Shown here: positions 1-9,841 of the stretch, one piece after another
How the letters are laid out: each line of letters opens with the position of its first letter
How positions within the stretch are numbered: position 1 is the first letter of the stretch
Source of the DNA: Nostoc desertorum CM1-VF14
GTDB taxonomy: Bacteria; Cyanobacteriota; Cyanobacteriia; Cyanobacteriales; Nostocaceae
Direction: 5' to 3'
DNA length: 64,000 nucleotides
Assembly (NCBI GenBank): GCA_019359245.1
Contig: JAHHHR010000013.1
Span: 1-64,000, forward strand
Notes under the pieces: generated by a model
Databases searched by the model: none
Told to the model about the DNA's origin: nothing
Seen by the model: only the letters and a program-made list of their open reading frames with translations
Translations under genes and position numbers: made by a program

Positions 1-55
1 AACTACAACAAAGCCCCGCAAAGAGCAATCAAAATCTGCTTAGTACTGTAGATTT

Positions 56-850
56 TCATATCTGAAGTTTGTTTCTTTTCAACTCAGCGTTGCTGAGTCT
101 TTTCTTATTGCCTAGTCTAAACTCCAGTAATAAAACATCTCCCATTAATAAAAATGCTAAAGGGAAAATTTTCGATAGTAATATTTGCCAGTTAGCAGCC
201 GGAGTCATTAGTAATTGTTCTAAAGTGCCCGTATCTTTTTCCCGGACAACAGTAATTGCTGATACTAATGTCCCAATTAATGTTAAAACTAAACCCATAA
301 CTCCTGGTACAAAAAACCAACTACTCGTCAGTCCAGGATTGTAAAGAAATACAACTTCAGGTAAAACTGGAGGATTTACTTTACCTTGGGTTAATTGTAG
401 ATTATATTGCTGGATAATTTGATTCATATAACTTCCTGCAATCCCGGCTGTATTAGCATTGACAGCATCAATAAATACTTGAATCTCTGCTGATTTTTGT
501 GCCAGTTGACGCGGAAAATCGGGAGGAATTATTACCCCAACATCTAGCTTTCCTTCTTCTACCTGACGACTCAATGCTTTTTCACTGCTTGGTACAGATT
601 CTAAAGTGAAAATTCGATTTGATGTCATGGCTGAAACTAACTCCCGACTAGCACTGACGTTGGCATAGTCAATGACACCTAATCGCAAGTTATGAACGTC
701 AGGATTAAGGATAAATCCATAGAGTAATAATTGAACTGTTGGCGGAACAACTAAGAGAACAATTAATTGCTTGTTGTGGAGGATTTGATTAATTTCTTTC
801 CGCATTAATGACCAGAATGGGCTATCAAATAATCGCTGAATAAATTTCAT
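56..850 (-). pseudogene. ABC-2 type permease, C-terminally truncated
   Basis: This was an inner-membrane permease of the ABC-2 (YhhJ/YbhR-like) drug-export family, the last gene of a minus-strand efflux operon. The N-terminal membrane helix (around residues 25-47, with 'LLVVPPTVQLLLYG'), the extracytoplasmic domain and the start of the membrane bundle ('VREKDTGTLEQLLMTP') are present. The family signature is lost just after 'LLMGDVLLLEF', and the last 20 or so residues are unrelated and charged. The protein is 264 aa, whereas relatives have about 370. A deletion probably removed the last three or four helices. Its partner genes upstream are also broken, so it is unlikely to function. Confidence 0.8.
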
Positions 851-1890
851 AAAATCACTTTTTATTTAACCATAGAGACGCAGAAAAGCTAGTACGTTAC
901 GCTCGTTGTAGCAACTGGCGCGACACAGAGAAATTAATTTGGTAATTGTATTCGGCTTAAAACTCGGCGTGATACGTTGAAAAATACCAATCCCAAAGCT
1001 GCAAGCATGAGTAAATCAAACCAAACTCCGGCAAATCCTGTACCACGCACGAAGGCATCACGAGTGATATTGATGTAATAACGCGCCGGAATTATGTTAG
1101 GTAGTAGTGATAAGGGAAAAGGAATATTGTTGAGGGGATAAATAAAACCTGAGAGTAATAATGATGTAATAAAGCCTACGAGAGAAACACCTTGTACCGC
1201 AGCATTTTGGTTACTACTGCGGACTCCTAAAAGCAATCCAAAAAAAACACTATCTGTCAGAAATAGTAAAGTACCAAGTAGTAATGTTATGGGATTGCCA
1301 ACTATGCCAACTTGGAAAATAATTGAGCCTAATACCATAACTACTAATGCCTCCGCGATGGCAATTAATAGGTATGCTAATCCTTTACCAAGTAATAATT
1401 CCGTGGCACTAATACTAGAAGCGTAGACTTGTAAAATTGTTCCTTTTTCTTTTTCCCGTACCATTGCGATCGCAGAGAGCAATGAAGGAAAAATCCATAG
1501 TACAACTCCGTAAGTTCCTGGCACAATATACAGCGATTCTAATCTGCCAGGATTAAACCATAGACGCATTCTTGCTGTAATACTACTAGTAGCAGGTAGC
1601 AGTCCATGCTCTTGCATGAAAAAGTTTGTCACTCTCTGAATACTATTTCTAATTACACGGGCATTGTTAACATCAGTGGCATCGATTAACACTTGCACAT
1701 TTGTACTTCTACCTGCTTGAATATCACGGCTAAATTCTGGCGGAATAATCACTGCGGCTTTAGCAATTCCTTTATCTATTGCATCGCGCGTGGGATTGCC
1801 ACCAGACCATTGTTTAGGCACAAATTGATTGGTGGCATATATTCTTTCAATATAGCTGCTACTCAAGTTTGTGCGGTTAAAATCTTGCAC

Positions 1891-1899
1891 AATTAAGGG
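1891..1899. repeat. Target-site duplication, left copy
   Basis: AATTAAGGG directly abuts the left inverted repeat of the insertion sequence. The same nine bases abut the right end at 3313-3321. Together they mark the insertion point in the permease gene. Confidence 0.95.
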
Positions 1900-1912
1900 C
1901 ATTGGTGTCAAC

Positions 1913-3232
1913 TTAAGAAGATAAAGCCCAAATTTGTTGGGTGTAGGCGTCAATCTCGCGATGACGCTTACGCCTAGTTTTGACTAATCCAAACAACTTT
2001 TGACGTTCTACAAGATAGGACACAACTTCACTGGCATCTCCACGGAGAACAGCTTGAGAAAAATGGTATAAACCACGAAAGACCATCTCTGTAGAAATCC
2101 GATCTAAAGGTTGGTTGAGAGCGCTCGCAACTTGGGTACACAACTGATTTAAAACTGCATAAAAAATCCATGTTGCCAAAATTTGGATTTGAACACCATT
2201 ACTATCACCAACCCAGATATAAGCCAAACCTAAAAGCCGTTTTGTAAGTAGAAATGCATCTTCAACTCGCCAACGTCTTCGATATAATTCACACACTTGC
2301 TGTGCAGATAAAATTTGGGGGTCAATCACATTGGTGAGATAGTAATACCAAGTTGCACCCCATAGCACAGAAACTAAGCGTACTGGATGTTTGCAAGGAT
2401 GAGAACGGTATTCGCCCATCGTGATAATTTCATCCCGATAGAATTGACCGCTACTCAAACAACGAACCACAGTATAGGCTGTTTTTTCTCGTAGTCTAGT
2501 CACAAAAAACTTTTTGGTGGCAGTAAATTCATCAAACCAAGGAAATTTAAAAAATCCCAAATCAAAAATTAGTAATCCACCCACTGGTAAGCGTTCTAGT
2601 AGTTGATCGCACCAAGTTTTGTCATTGGCTTTGCTATTAGTTGTGTACCAAGTTGCTACTGGCTGGTGAGTAAATGCCGCCACTACCATCATAATTTTTC
2701 CTGCCACAGTTTTGTCTGTGTCTTTAAGTGCTTTGAGTTTCCTTCTGAGTGCTTCTAGAGTTGAACCATCAGCTATCCAAATAGCTGTCAATCTTTGAGA
2801 TACTGGTTGCCAATCTGAAGAAATTGCCGTTAGCTGTGTTTGCGATTGTATTCTTGCGATTACTTGCTCAAATATTTGTGTGAATAATTTAATTGGCAGT
2901 GTTTGAAGCCTTTTCGAGATTGCTTGTGCGCTGACTTCAATACGTTCTACCCAGAGTAATCCTTCTTCAGATAAAATCCTTCCTACTTCTCTAATCCCCG
3001 GAATTTGACGATATACCAGGCTTAACACTACCGCCATCATGACTGGTAATGTCAAGATTCGCTCGCGCAGTTTTTTTTCATCCTTGCCTGAACATAATTT
3101 CAGTGGTTTAAAACTGGTTGGCGACAGCAGTGAAAACAGTTGTTGTTCTATTTGTTCGATGGGCGGTGCTGGCAGATGTTTTTGCTGCCGCAGGTCTGGG
3201 TTTCCTTTTCGTGCTGGACGTTTTTTACTCAT
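1913..3232 (-). CDS. IS4-family DDE transposase
   Basis: This transposase (439 aa) catalyses cut-and-paste movement of the surrounding element. The DDE catalytic residues can be placed as the Asp in 'WIADGSTLEAL', the Asp in 'LLIFDLGFF', and the Glu of the IS4 signature 'YRRRWRVEDAFLLTKRLL' (Y-(2)-R-(3)-E-(6)-K spacing). The N-terminus is basic ('MSKKRPARKG'), as expected for DNA binding. The gene fills almost the whole element: its start lies 80 bases from the right end and its stop lies inside the left inverted repeat. A 21-bp perfect hairpin immediately precedes the start codon. The gene looks intact. Confidence 0.93.
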   Translation of the reverse strand: MSKKRPARKGNPDLRQQKHLPAPPIEQIEQQLFSLLSPTSFKPLKLCSGKDEKKLRERILTLPVMMAVVLSLVYRQIPGIREVGRILSEEGLLWVERIEVSAQAISKRLQTLPIKLFTQIFEQVIARIQSQTQLTAISSDWQPVSQRLTAIWIADGSTLEALRRKLKALKDTDKTVAGKIMMVVAAFTHQPVATWYTTNSKANDKTWCDQLLERLPVGGLLIFDLGFFKFPWFDEFTATKKFFVTRLREKTAYTVVRCLSSGQFYRDEIITMGEYRSHPCKHPVRLVSVLWGATWYYYLTNVIDPQILSAQQVCELYRRRWRVEDAFLLTKRLLGLAYIWVGDSNGVQIQILATWIFYAVLNQLCTQVASALNQPLDRISTEMVFRGLYHFSQAVLRGDASEVVSYLVERQKLFGLVKTRRKRHREIDAYTQQIWALSS

Positions 3233-3278
3233 GATGTATCACTAAGAACATCAAACCTGATGTTCTTAGTGATACATC
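3233..3278. repeat. Perfect 21-bp hairpin before the transposase start
   Basis: GATGTATCACTAAGAACATC plus one base (3233-3253) is repeated inverted at 3258-3278 with a 4-base loop (AACC). It abuts the transposase ATG (3232). In mRNA it would form a very stable stem where a ribosome would bind. Such structures are known in other insertion sequences to stop translation of transcripts entering from outside; that role here is inferred. Confidence 0.85.
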
Positions 3279-3312
3279 CTATGCTTCCTTTTTGCTTAAG
3301 TTGACACCAATG

Positions 3313-3321
3313 AATTAAGGG
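3313..3321. repeat. Target-site duplication, right copy
   Basis: AATTAAGGG directly abuts the right inverted repeat of the insertion sequence and is identical to 1891-1899. Confidence 0.95.
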
Positions 3322-3497
3322 AATATCCTTACTTTCTAGCCTAATGGCAAAGCCAAAAATTATTAAACTGATGAATGGCAATAAAAAGGCTAGGGCTAAC
3401 GTCAGGCGATCGCGGCGGAATTGGGCTATTTCTTTTACACACTGAGCAATAATTAGTTTCATATACCTTGGCAACTGAGCATTGAGCAATTCCATTT

Positions 3498-3937
3498 TTA
3501 ATTGGAATTAAATCTAAAATTTCGACTCCTTTCCCATCCTTGCGATCGCTGTACTATACCAATAAAAGCATCTTCTAAAGAAAAAGGAATGGGGCGTAAG
3601 AATTGATGGTAATTTGATTAACCTCTAAAAGTTGAGTTAGTTGATTTATTTCCTGTTCAGAATGATCGAGAACAACATGTAAACTATCAGCGAAAATCGA
3701 GATACGCCAAGGCTCGAAGTGTTGTTTTAGTACCTTAGAAGCTATTTGGTTTTGATTAACAATAATTTCTATTAGTTGTCCAGGTTGCGAGGCTTTGATA
3801 GAACTTGGTGAACCTTCGGCGACGGTTTCTCCTGCAACCATAAAACTCATGTGGTTGCACTGTTCAGCTTCTTCTAGATAGTGTGTTGTTACTAAAATGG
3901 CTGTACCGTTGCGGGCAAAGTCATTAATCAATGTCAG
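3498..3937 (-). pseudogene. ABC transporter ATP-binding protein, remnant
   Basis: This is the C-terminal third of an ABC-2 exporter ATPase. Visible are the switch region 'ILVTTHYLEEAEQCN' (H-loop His) and the C-terminal extension. Walker A, signature and Walker B are gone, removed by a deletion that joins this gene to the fusion-protein remnant near 3937. A one-base frameshift near 3595 adds a second lesion: the reading frame ends early (stop near 3575), while the expected ending 'RPIPFSLEDAFIGIV' is found in the next frame and runs to 3498. It cannot bind ATP. Confidence 0.85.
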
Positions 3938-4697
3938 GATTGAAACCTGTAGTTTTAACTTGAGTTAACGCCCCTGATGTAGCCTTTACTTTAATTGTTG
4001 GCGTTCGGCATTAACTTCTGCCTGTCGTGCTTCTAGGGTTGCGATCGCAGTATCTAGGGTAGTTTGTGCTTGATCAAATTGTTGTTGATTTACCGCCCCT
4101 TCTTTTACCAATTGGGCATAGCGATCGCGGTTGATTTTTGCTAAATTAACTTCTGCTGCTGCCTGTTTAACTTACGCTTGTGCTTGCACCAATGTAGCTC
4201 TGGCTGCTGCGACATTTGCTTGTGCCTGCTCAATTCTTCCTTGGGTATCTCCTTGAGATTGCCGCAAATTAAGTTTGGCTTCGTTAATTTGGCTATTAAT
4301 TTCTTGAATTTCTTTGGCTACTTGCTCGACATCGGCAATTGCCTGCTGTTCATCATACTTAGCAGATGTAATTCTCGCTTGTGTGCCACGCAGTTGATCT
4401 TGCAGCAATTGATCGTTTGTGTCGTCTAACTTAATTAACTCTTGCCCCTTCCCGCACGGCAATTGACTCAATTCTTCCAGAGCGTTTGATCCCAATCTCG
4501 GTTTCATAACCCTCAATCCGCCCACTAACTTGCAGTATATTTGCTGGTACTTGCGGTTGAGAGCGCCACACAGCGTAGCCAATGCCACCTACCACCAGTA
4601 GCCCTATCAGTAAAAAAATGGGTTTTTTGCGGCGTTGCTGCTGCGATACTGGGGCATCTTTAAGATTTTCCGGGGATGTCGGGATAGTCTGAGTCAT
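3938..4697 (-). pseudogene. HlyD-like membrane-fusion protein, degenerate
   Basis: This was the periplasmic adaptor of the efflux system. It starts at 4697 (MTQTIPTSPENL), has a membrane anchor ('IFLLIGLLVVGGIGYAVW') and a biotinyl-lipoyl-like half ('GRIESIAVREGARV'). It shifts frame near 4440, with 'KGQELIKLDDTNDQ' and the coiled-coil hairpin ('QAQANVAAARATLVQAQA') in another frame. A TAA near 4170 interrupts the coiled coil, although homology continues after it ('VKQAAAEVNLAKINRDRY'). The C-terminal beta-barrel is deleted at the junction with the ATPase remnant. Three independent lesions show long decay. Confidence 0.88.
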
Positions 4698-4761
4698 AGT
4701 AGCAGCCTGGATTGTAAAAAATATTTTGTATAAGAGAATTGAAAATTTTGAATTCTTTGTC

Positions 4762-4786
4762 ATCATACTAGACTGTCTAGTATGAT
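4762..4786. promoter_or_regulatory. Perfect 25-bp palindrome, probable TetR operator
   Basis: The left half ATCATACTAGAC is mirrored exactly around the central T at 4774. It lies in the 122-base gap between the divergent tetR start (4820) and the fusion-protein start (4697). Length, symmetry and position are those of a TetR-family operator controlling both directions. Confidence 0.8.
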
Positions 4787-4819
4787 ACAGCAAGATATAC
4801 ACAAAAAAATTAACCATTC

Positions 4820-5455
4820 ATGCCTATAAACCCTGCTTTCCAACTAGAAAATCCTTTACCTGCGATCGCTCCAAAGCAGGAGCAAATCTTACAAGGAGCT
4901 ATACGGATATTTTTGAAGGAGGGTTACGCTAGAACAAGTATGGATCGTGTCAGTGCGTCAGCTGGAGTATCGAAGCAAACGATATATAGTCACTTTCAGG
5001 ATAAAGAAGGACTGTTTAAAGCATTGATAGAACGGTTGACGGTTGCTTGTTTTCAAAGCATTTTTAGTATAGAAAAATTGCAGGGAGAACCAGCAGTTTT
5101 GTTGCGTAAAGTTGCCGAAATTTATTTAACCAAGGTTGCTGATAATCCCGATTATTTGGCATTGTTGCGTTTGATAATCACTGAGTCACAAAACTTTCCC
5201 GAACTAGCAAAACTTTATAACCAAACCGTTGTGCAACGAGGTCGGCAAATACTAAGTTATTATTTTGCATCTCATCCAGAACTAGCAATCAGCGATCCAG
5301 AGGCAATGGCTCATATTTTTTTAGGTTCGCTAGTATCTTACGTGATTGTAGAGGAAATTTTACATGGCAAAGAACTTACTTCTTTATCACGCGATCGCTT
5401 GCTAGACAGCTTAATAAATATGGTCATGAGCCAAGCCCGTATGAATGTCATTTAA
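4820..5455 (+). CDS. TetR/AcrR-family transcriptional repressor
   Basis: This 211-aa regulator has an N-terminal TetR helix-turn-helix (about residues 20-65: 'ILQGAIRIFLKEGYARTSMDRVSASAGVSKQTIYSHF') followed by an all-helical ligand-binding and dimerisation domain with the AcrR-type C-terminal pattern. It is transcribed divergently from the efflux operon, with a perfect palindrome between them, so it most likely repressed that operon and itself until a drug-like ligand bound. The gene is intact although its target operon is dead, so it is now an orphan or has other targets. Confidence 0.9.
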   Translation: MPINPAFQLENPLPAIAPKQEQILQGAIRIFLKEGYARTSMDRVSASAGVSKQTIYSHFQDKEGLFKALIERLTVACFQSIFSIEKLQGEPAVLLRKVAEIYLTKVADNPDYLALLRLIITESQNFPELAKLYNQTVVQRGRQILSYYFASHPELAISDPEAMAHIFLGSLVSYVIVEEILHGKELTSLSRDRLLDSLINMVMSQARMNVI

Positions 5456-5765
5456 TTGCTCTTGTGCAGAGAGATTAATCTGAATTTTGATAATAGAGAA
5501 ACCTAAAATCCAGATTTAGATATATGCGATCGCCACATCTAAAAGCGCGATCGCAAAACCTGTGTAATTCGCTTTTCCCATCATCTAAAGGCGCGATGTC
5601 TACGACGGGCTACGCCTACGCCTAAATCCTCAATATCCCAAACAGCGATCGCTTTTCCCATCATCTCAAGGCTGATCGCCAAAAAATGATAATCTAGCAT
5701 TTTTCCCTAATCAGTTAAGATAATCTTCATCAATCTTCTTTCCTTTTACCCTTCTCCTTGGAATT
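5456..5765. other. Intergenic, HIP1-rich repeats
   Basis: No gene is seen in these 310 bases. They hold several GCGATCGC-type octamers and a short palindromic repeat around 5590-5630 ('GGCTACGCCTACGCC') that recurs in variant form near 9390, 28220, 32850 and 57950. Confidence 0.6.
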
Positions 5766-8700
5766 ATGACGCAGGATGAGTTATTGGTACTGATAGATCG
5801 CGCGGTGGCTGAGGGTTGGCAAGAGTTAGACTTGTCGGGGCAAGAGTTGACTGAGTTACCTGTAGAAATTGGTAAGTTGAAGCAGCTTAAGTCTTTGATT
5901 TTGGGAAAGAAGGTTGAGGGTTATGAATTTGTAGAAGACCGCGTTTTCGAAAAGGTTTCAGGCAACAATTTAAAAACGCTTCCACTCGAACTATTGGGTT
6001 TGCCTAATTTGCGTAAGTTAGATATTAGTGGCAATCCTTTAGAGAGCATTCCCGATGTGGTAACGCAAATACTACATTTAGAGGAACTTATCTTAATTCG
6101 AGTAGAACTAACTGAAATACCTGATGCGATCACTAATTTAACCAATCTGACGCAGCTTGACCTCAATTCCAACCAAATAACCCAGATTCCAGAGGCGATT
6201 GCTAATTTAACCAATCTGACGCAGCTTGACCTCAGTTTCAACCAAATAACCCAGATTCCAGAGGCGATTGCTAATTTAACCAATCTGACTGTGCTTGACC
6301 TCAGTTTCAACCAAATAACCCAGATTCCAGAGGCGATCACAAATTTAACCAATCTGAGGGGGCTTGTCCTCAGTAACAACCAAATAACCCAGATTCCAGA
6401 GGCGATCGCTAATTTAACCAATCTGACTGTGCTTGACCTCAATTTCAACCAAATAACCCAGATTCCAGAGGCGATCGCTAATTTAACCAATCTGACTACG
6501 CTTGACCTCCATAACAACCAAATAACTCAGATTCCAGAAGCGATCGCTAATTTAACCAATCTGACGCAGCTTGTCCTCTATAACAACCAAATTACCCAGA
6601 TTCCAGAGGTGATCGCTAAATTAACCAATCTGAGGGGGCTTTACCTCTTTTCCAATAAAATTACAGAAATTCCAGAGGCGATCGCTAATTTAACCAATCT
6701 GACTACGCTTTACCTCAGTTTCAACAAAATAAGTCAGATTCCAGACGCGATCGCGAATTTAACCAATCTGACGCACCTTGGCCTCAATTACAACAAAATA
6801 ACCCAGATTCCAGTGGCGATCGCGAATTTAACCAATCTGACGCAGCTTGACCTTCATAACAACCAAATAACGCAGGTTCCAGAGGCGATCGCTAATTTAA
6901 CCAATCTGACTAAGCTTGACCTCAGTAACAACGAAATAACCGAGATTCCAGAGGCGCTCGAAAATTTGCCGAAATTGGAAGCACTAGATTTACGGGGAAA
7001 TCCGCTTCCTATTTCACCAGAGATTTTAGGATCTCCTGATGATATTGGTTCAGTTGAAGATATTTTCAATTACTTGCGATTACTCCGTAGCGGTGAAGTG
7101 CGTCCACTCAACGAAGCCAAACTCTTGCTCATTGGACAAGGCAGCGTCGGCAAAACATCCCTCATCAAGCGACTAATCCACAATGAATATGATGAAAAAC
7201 AACCCCAAACCGACGGACTCAATGTGGAAACTTGGAACGTGCAGGTCAATAGTAAAGACATCCGCCTCAATGTTTGGGACTTTGGCGGACAGGAAATTTA
7301 TCATGCCACTCATCAGTTTTTTCTGACTAAGCGCAGCCTCTATCTCTTAGTCTGTAATTGTCGCATCAGCGAAGAAGAAAACCGCATCGAATATTGGCTG
7401 AAACTGATCGAAAGCTTCGGCGGAGAGTCCCCCGTGATTATCGTTGGCAACAAAAAAGACGAACAACCCTTCGACATCAACCGCAAGGCATTACGCGAAA
7501 AATATCCTAATATCCAAGAGATTATCGAAACCTCCTGTCAAGACAATATCGGCATTGATGAACTTCGCACCGCCATTTTCCAGCAAGTCGGCAACCTCAA
7601 AGAAGTCTACGATCTTTTACCCCTGACATGGTTTGAGGTTAAACAACAACTCGAATCCATGCCCCAAGACTTCATCAGCTACAACCGCTACATCGGCATC
7701 TGCCACAAAAACAAGATTCCTGAAGAACAAAACCAAGATCAACTCATCGATCTCCTCCATCGACTTGGCTTAGTTCTCAACTTCCGCGATCATCCCATTC
7801 TCAAAAATACCAACGTCCTCAAACCCAACTGGGTAACAGAAGGCATTTACGCGCTCCTTAGCGATGAAACCCTCAAAACTAAAACCAAAGGTATTTTCAC
7901 CCCTGCCGATCTCACCCGCATCCTCAATTCAGAGCGTTATCCCACCGAGCGTCATGGCTATCTGATCGAACTAATGAAGGAATTCGAGCTTGGCTTTGCA
8001 CTAGAATGTCACCCACCACAATTTCTAATTGCGGGGCTTCTGCCTAAAGACCAACCAGACGAAACAGAACTCGACGGCGAAACCCTTGAATTTCAATACC
8101 ATTACAAAGGTCTCCCCGAAAGCATCATCTCCCGCTTCATCGTCATCACCCACGAAAAAATTCATAACCAAATCTATTGGCGCAGTGGCGTAATGCTGCA
8201 ATATCAAGAAAACAACGAAATCTACAACATCGCTCGGATCAAAGCCGATCCTGAAGACAAAAAAATCTTCATCACCATTAGTGGCCGCCAAGAAACCCGC
8301 CGCTTATTTCTCGGCATCCTGCGCGATGTCTTCCAAAAAATCCACAAAAGTCTCCCCAATCTCGAAATCACCGAATGGGTTCCCGTCCCCAATCATCGCA
8401 ACCACCCGCCCCTCGACTACCAAGAACTCCTCGGACTCGAATCAATGGGCGTTCTTGAATATCCAATCGGTAAACTCAAAATAAACATTAATATTCGTCA
8501 ACTACTAGATGGGTATGAAGATATAAGAACTCGACAAAGACAACAAATAGACAAAGAAATTATTGAACCAGCCCCCATTAAGGAACCAATTATGTCAGAA
8601 AGGATCAGAAACCAAATATTTGTTAGCTACAGTCATCAAGATGCAGAATGGTTAACAGAACTGCAAAAACAACTAAAACCCTATATTCGTGCAGAAAGTT

Positions 8701-9047
8701 TGCTCGTTTGGGATGACACCAAAATCAAACCTGGCGCAAAATGGAAAGCCGAGATTGAGAAAGCATTAGCCACGGCTAAGGTTGCTATTCTGCTAGTCAG
8801 CACTAACTTTATAGCCTCTGATTTCATCCACGAACATGAGCTTCCCCCCTTACTCAAGGCAGCCGAAAAAGAGGGATTAACCATTTTCTGGATTCCAATT
8901 AGTGCAAGCTCATACAAAAAAACCGACATCCAAGAATACCAAGCTGCTCACTCTCCAGATAAACCCCTCGACGGTCTAAGTCCGGCAGAACGTAACCACG
9001 CTTGGGTGAAAATTTGCGAAAAAGTTGAAGAGGCAATAAAGTCATAA
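5766..9047 (+). CDS. LRR-Roc-COR-TIR multidomain protein
   Basis: This 1093-aa protein resembles a Roco GTPase joined to a TIR domain. Residues about 15-425 are leucine-rich repeats; about twelve are 23-residue copies of the type '[20 protein letters not shown]' and are nearly identical at DNA level (69-bp periodicity, about 6120-6960). A Roc GTPase follows (Walker A 'GQGSVGKTS' near 456, 'DFGGQE' near 504, 'NKKD' near 561), then a COR-like dimerisation region (about 640-900). The C-terminal TIR domain (about 947-1090, '[12 protein letters not shown]') has a Glu-rich 'HEHELPPLL' segment that may hold the NADase Glu. Roco proteins dimerise and many bacterial TIR domains cleave NAD; a role in immunity or cell-death signalling is inferred. 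No partner gene is adjacent. Confidence 0.92.
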   Translation: MTQDELLVLIDRAVAEGWQELDLSGQELTELPVEIGKLKQLKSLILGKKVEGYEFVEDRVFEKVSGNNLKTLPLELLGLPNLRKLDISGNPLESIPDVVTQILHLEELILIRVELTEIPDAITNLTNLTQLDLNSNQITQIPEAIANLTNLTQLDLSFNQITQIPEAIANLTNLTVLDLSFNQITQIPEAITNLTNLRGLVLSNNQITQIPEAIANLTNLTVLDLNFNQITQIPEAIANLTNLTTLDLHNNQITQIPEAIANLTNLTQLVLYNNQITQIPEVIAKLTNLRGLYLFSNKITEIPEAIANLTNLTTLYLSFNKISQIPDAIANLTNLTHLGLNYNKITQIPVAIANLTNLTQLDLHNNQITQVPEAIANLTNLTKLDLSNNEITEIPEALENLPKLEALDLRGNPLPISPEILGSPDDIGSVEDIFNYLRLLRSGEVRPLNEAKLLLIGQGSVGKTSLIKRLIHNEYDEKQPQTDGLNVETWNVQVNSKDIRLNVWDFGGQEIYHATHQFFLTKRSLYLLVCNCRISEEENRIEYWLKLIESFGGESPVIIVGNKKDEQPFDINRKALREKYPNIQEIIETSCQDNIGIDELRTAIFQQVGNLKEVYDLLPLTWFEVKQQLESMPQDFISYNRYIGICHKNKIPEEQNQDQLIDLLHRLGLVLNFRDHPILKNTNVLKPNWVTEGIYALLSDETLKTKTKGIFTPADLTRILNSERYPTERHGYLIELMKEFELGFALECHPPQFLIAGLLPKDQPDETELDGETLEFQYHYKGLPESIISRFIVITHEKIHNQIYWRSGVMLQYQENNEIYNIARIKADPEDKKIFITISGRQETRRLFLGILRDVFQKIHKSLPNLEITEWVPVPNHRNHPPLDYQELLGLESMGVLEYPIGKLKININIRQLLDGYEDIRTRQRQQIDKEIIEPAPIKEPIMSERIRNQIFVSYSHQDAEWLTELQKQLKPYIRAESLLVWDDTKIKPGAKWKAEIEKALATAKVAILLVSTNFIASDFIHEHELPPLLKAAEKEGLTIFWIPISASSYKKTDIQEYQAAHSPDKPLDGLSPAERNHAWVKICEKVEEAIKS
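6120..6960 (+). repeat. 69-bp tandem repeats encoding leucine-rich repeats
   Basis: About twelve in-frame 69-bp units, most containing 'AATTTAACCAATCTGA' and 'CCAGAGGCGAT', show very low divergence. This points to recent expansion or homogenisation by unequal recombination. The copies also create long open frames on the opposite strand that are not genes. Confidence 0.9.
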
Positions 9048-9572
9048 AATAGAACCTATGTCAACATTAAGCAAATTCAACTTAAATGTTATAGAAATAG
9101 GGAGCAAATTAGGCATAGAACTAAAGCTTCCGCCTGTTAAATAGACTTTTTTAACTCTAGGGTTGATCGCATAGGTTGAAATGATTCCTGCCTTTGATTT
9201 GATGAAAATTGAACTAGCGATCGCAGGCAGTAAGAGTGCGATCGCTCCGACTCATCTCCCTAGATTTATTAGACAAAGCGATCGCGACTTATCTTCCCTA
9301 TCAGGGCGACACCATTATGTCAATAAGTAAAGTCTATTGAGAATGGAGTTTAAAATGATGTCATTAACTCTTGCTTTCTGCGAAAGCTATAGGCGTAGGC
9401 GTAGCCTGTCGCAGACGGGAGCTTGAAAAATAATCAAACGCGAAAGGCAAGATTTTTTCGTTGGTTCTTAACCTTCGTTGTGATCAAGAGTAATTTTGAG
9501 TCCAATACAATAGTAACAACAGCGTTCAAATAATTTGCAAGTCATTAAAGACACAAGCTTTCTAGCAAATTT
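9048..9572. other. Intergenic, no gene seen
   Basis: This stretch holds HIP1 octamers (around 9220-9290) and a copy of the interspersed palindromic repeat 'GGCGTAGGCGTAGCC' near 9391. No open frame with a credible product was found. Confidence 0.55.
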
Positions 9573-9602
9573 TCCGGATTAGCGACAAAACGCTTGTAGA
9601 AT
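9573..9602 (+). promoter_or_regulatory. DIF-class promoter (TCCGGA / TAGAAT)
   Basis: TCCGGA at 9573-9578 is followed after 18 bases by TAGAAT at 9597-9602, and the small peptide gene begins at 9638. TCCGGA near -35 is the known mark of HetR-dependent DIF promoters induced during heterocyst differentiation in Anabaena. Initiation would fall near 9609, giving a leader of about 30 bases. Confidence 0.65.
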
Positions 9603-9637
9603 TATTCAGTATATTTTGAAGTTAGTACTCGCTGGGT

Positions 9638-9841
9638 ATGGGTATGCGTCCTCTTCTCTATTGTTTGATTACAAGCTTGGTTTGTACTTGCTTAACTGCT
9701 GGTTGCCAACAGAAAGTAAGTAATTTATCTTTTGTAGTTCTTGGTAGCTCTGCACCTGAAAATGTACTCTCCCGAATTACCGAATCTCCTGCTGCCAGCG
9801 ATTCTATATCCTATCGAGGTGACGGACGGAGATTTCGCTAA
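9638..9841 (+). CDS. PatX-like secreted peptide precursor with RGDGR motif
   Basis: This is a 67-aa precursor with an N-terminal hydrophobic signal ('LLYCLITSLVCTCLTAGC', possible lipobox LTAGC) and the C-terminal sequence 'SISYRGDGRRFR'. PatX proteins of filamentous cyanobacteria are short exported precursors with an RG(S/T)GR pentapeptide near the C-terminus that represses heterocyst formation through HetR. Length, signal, C-terminal position and the DIF-type promoter all fit. The odd point is Asp in place of Ser or Thr. The second ATG (9644) is an alternative start. The assignment rests on motif and promoter only, so it is plausible but not certain. Confidence 0.6.
   Translation: MGMRPLLYCLITSLVCTCLTAGCQQKVSNLSFVVLGSSAPENVLSRITESPAASDSISYRGDGRRFR

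Larger units (their letters stand above)
1900..3312 (-). mobile_element. IS4-type insertion sequence, complete
   Basis: This is a complete element of 1413 bp. Its ends are perfect 18-bp inverted repeats: CATTGGTGTCAACTTAAG at 1900-1917 and its reverse complement at 3295-3312. It is flanked by a 9-bp target duplication, AATTAAGGG, at 1891-1899 and 3313-3321. It encodes one intact transposase and sits inside an ABC permease gene. Intact ends, duplication and open reading frame suggest it could still be active. Confidence 0.95.
934..3462 (-). pseudogene. ABC-2 type permease gene interrupted by an IS element
   Basis: This is the first permease of the dead efflux operon, split by an insertion sequence. 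The N-terminal part (3462 down to 3313) reads MKLIIAQ...LESKDIPLI and the remainder (1890 down to 934) continues VQDFNRTNL. Deleting the element at 1900-3312 and one copy of the 9-bp duplication rejoins the two in frame as '...DIPLIVQDFN...', giving 369 codons including the stop, which is normal for the family. The C-terminal half keeps the ABC-2 membrane bundle ('VREKEKGTILQVYAS'). Without excision no full protein can be made. The insertion must be fairly recent, since both halves remain open and no other lesion is visible. Confidence 0.9.

Noticed and set aside
1..55. Possible start of a signal-peptide gene on the minus strand at the window edge
   Set aside because: The frame from 59 meets a stop at position 3-5 after 18 codons; nothing can be supported.
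5921..6517. 198-codon open frame on the minus strand opposite the leucine-rich repeats
   Set aside because: It is a by-product of the 69-bp repeat; the translated sequence is a monotonous repeat without protein-like features, and the plus-strand gene is certain.
9641..9700. The PatX-like gene read as an ordinary small lipoprotein
   Set aside because: The LTAGC lipobox is possible, but the RGDGR C-terminus and DIF-type promoter point more specifically to a PatX-like precursor; lipoprotein processing remains an alternative.
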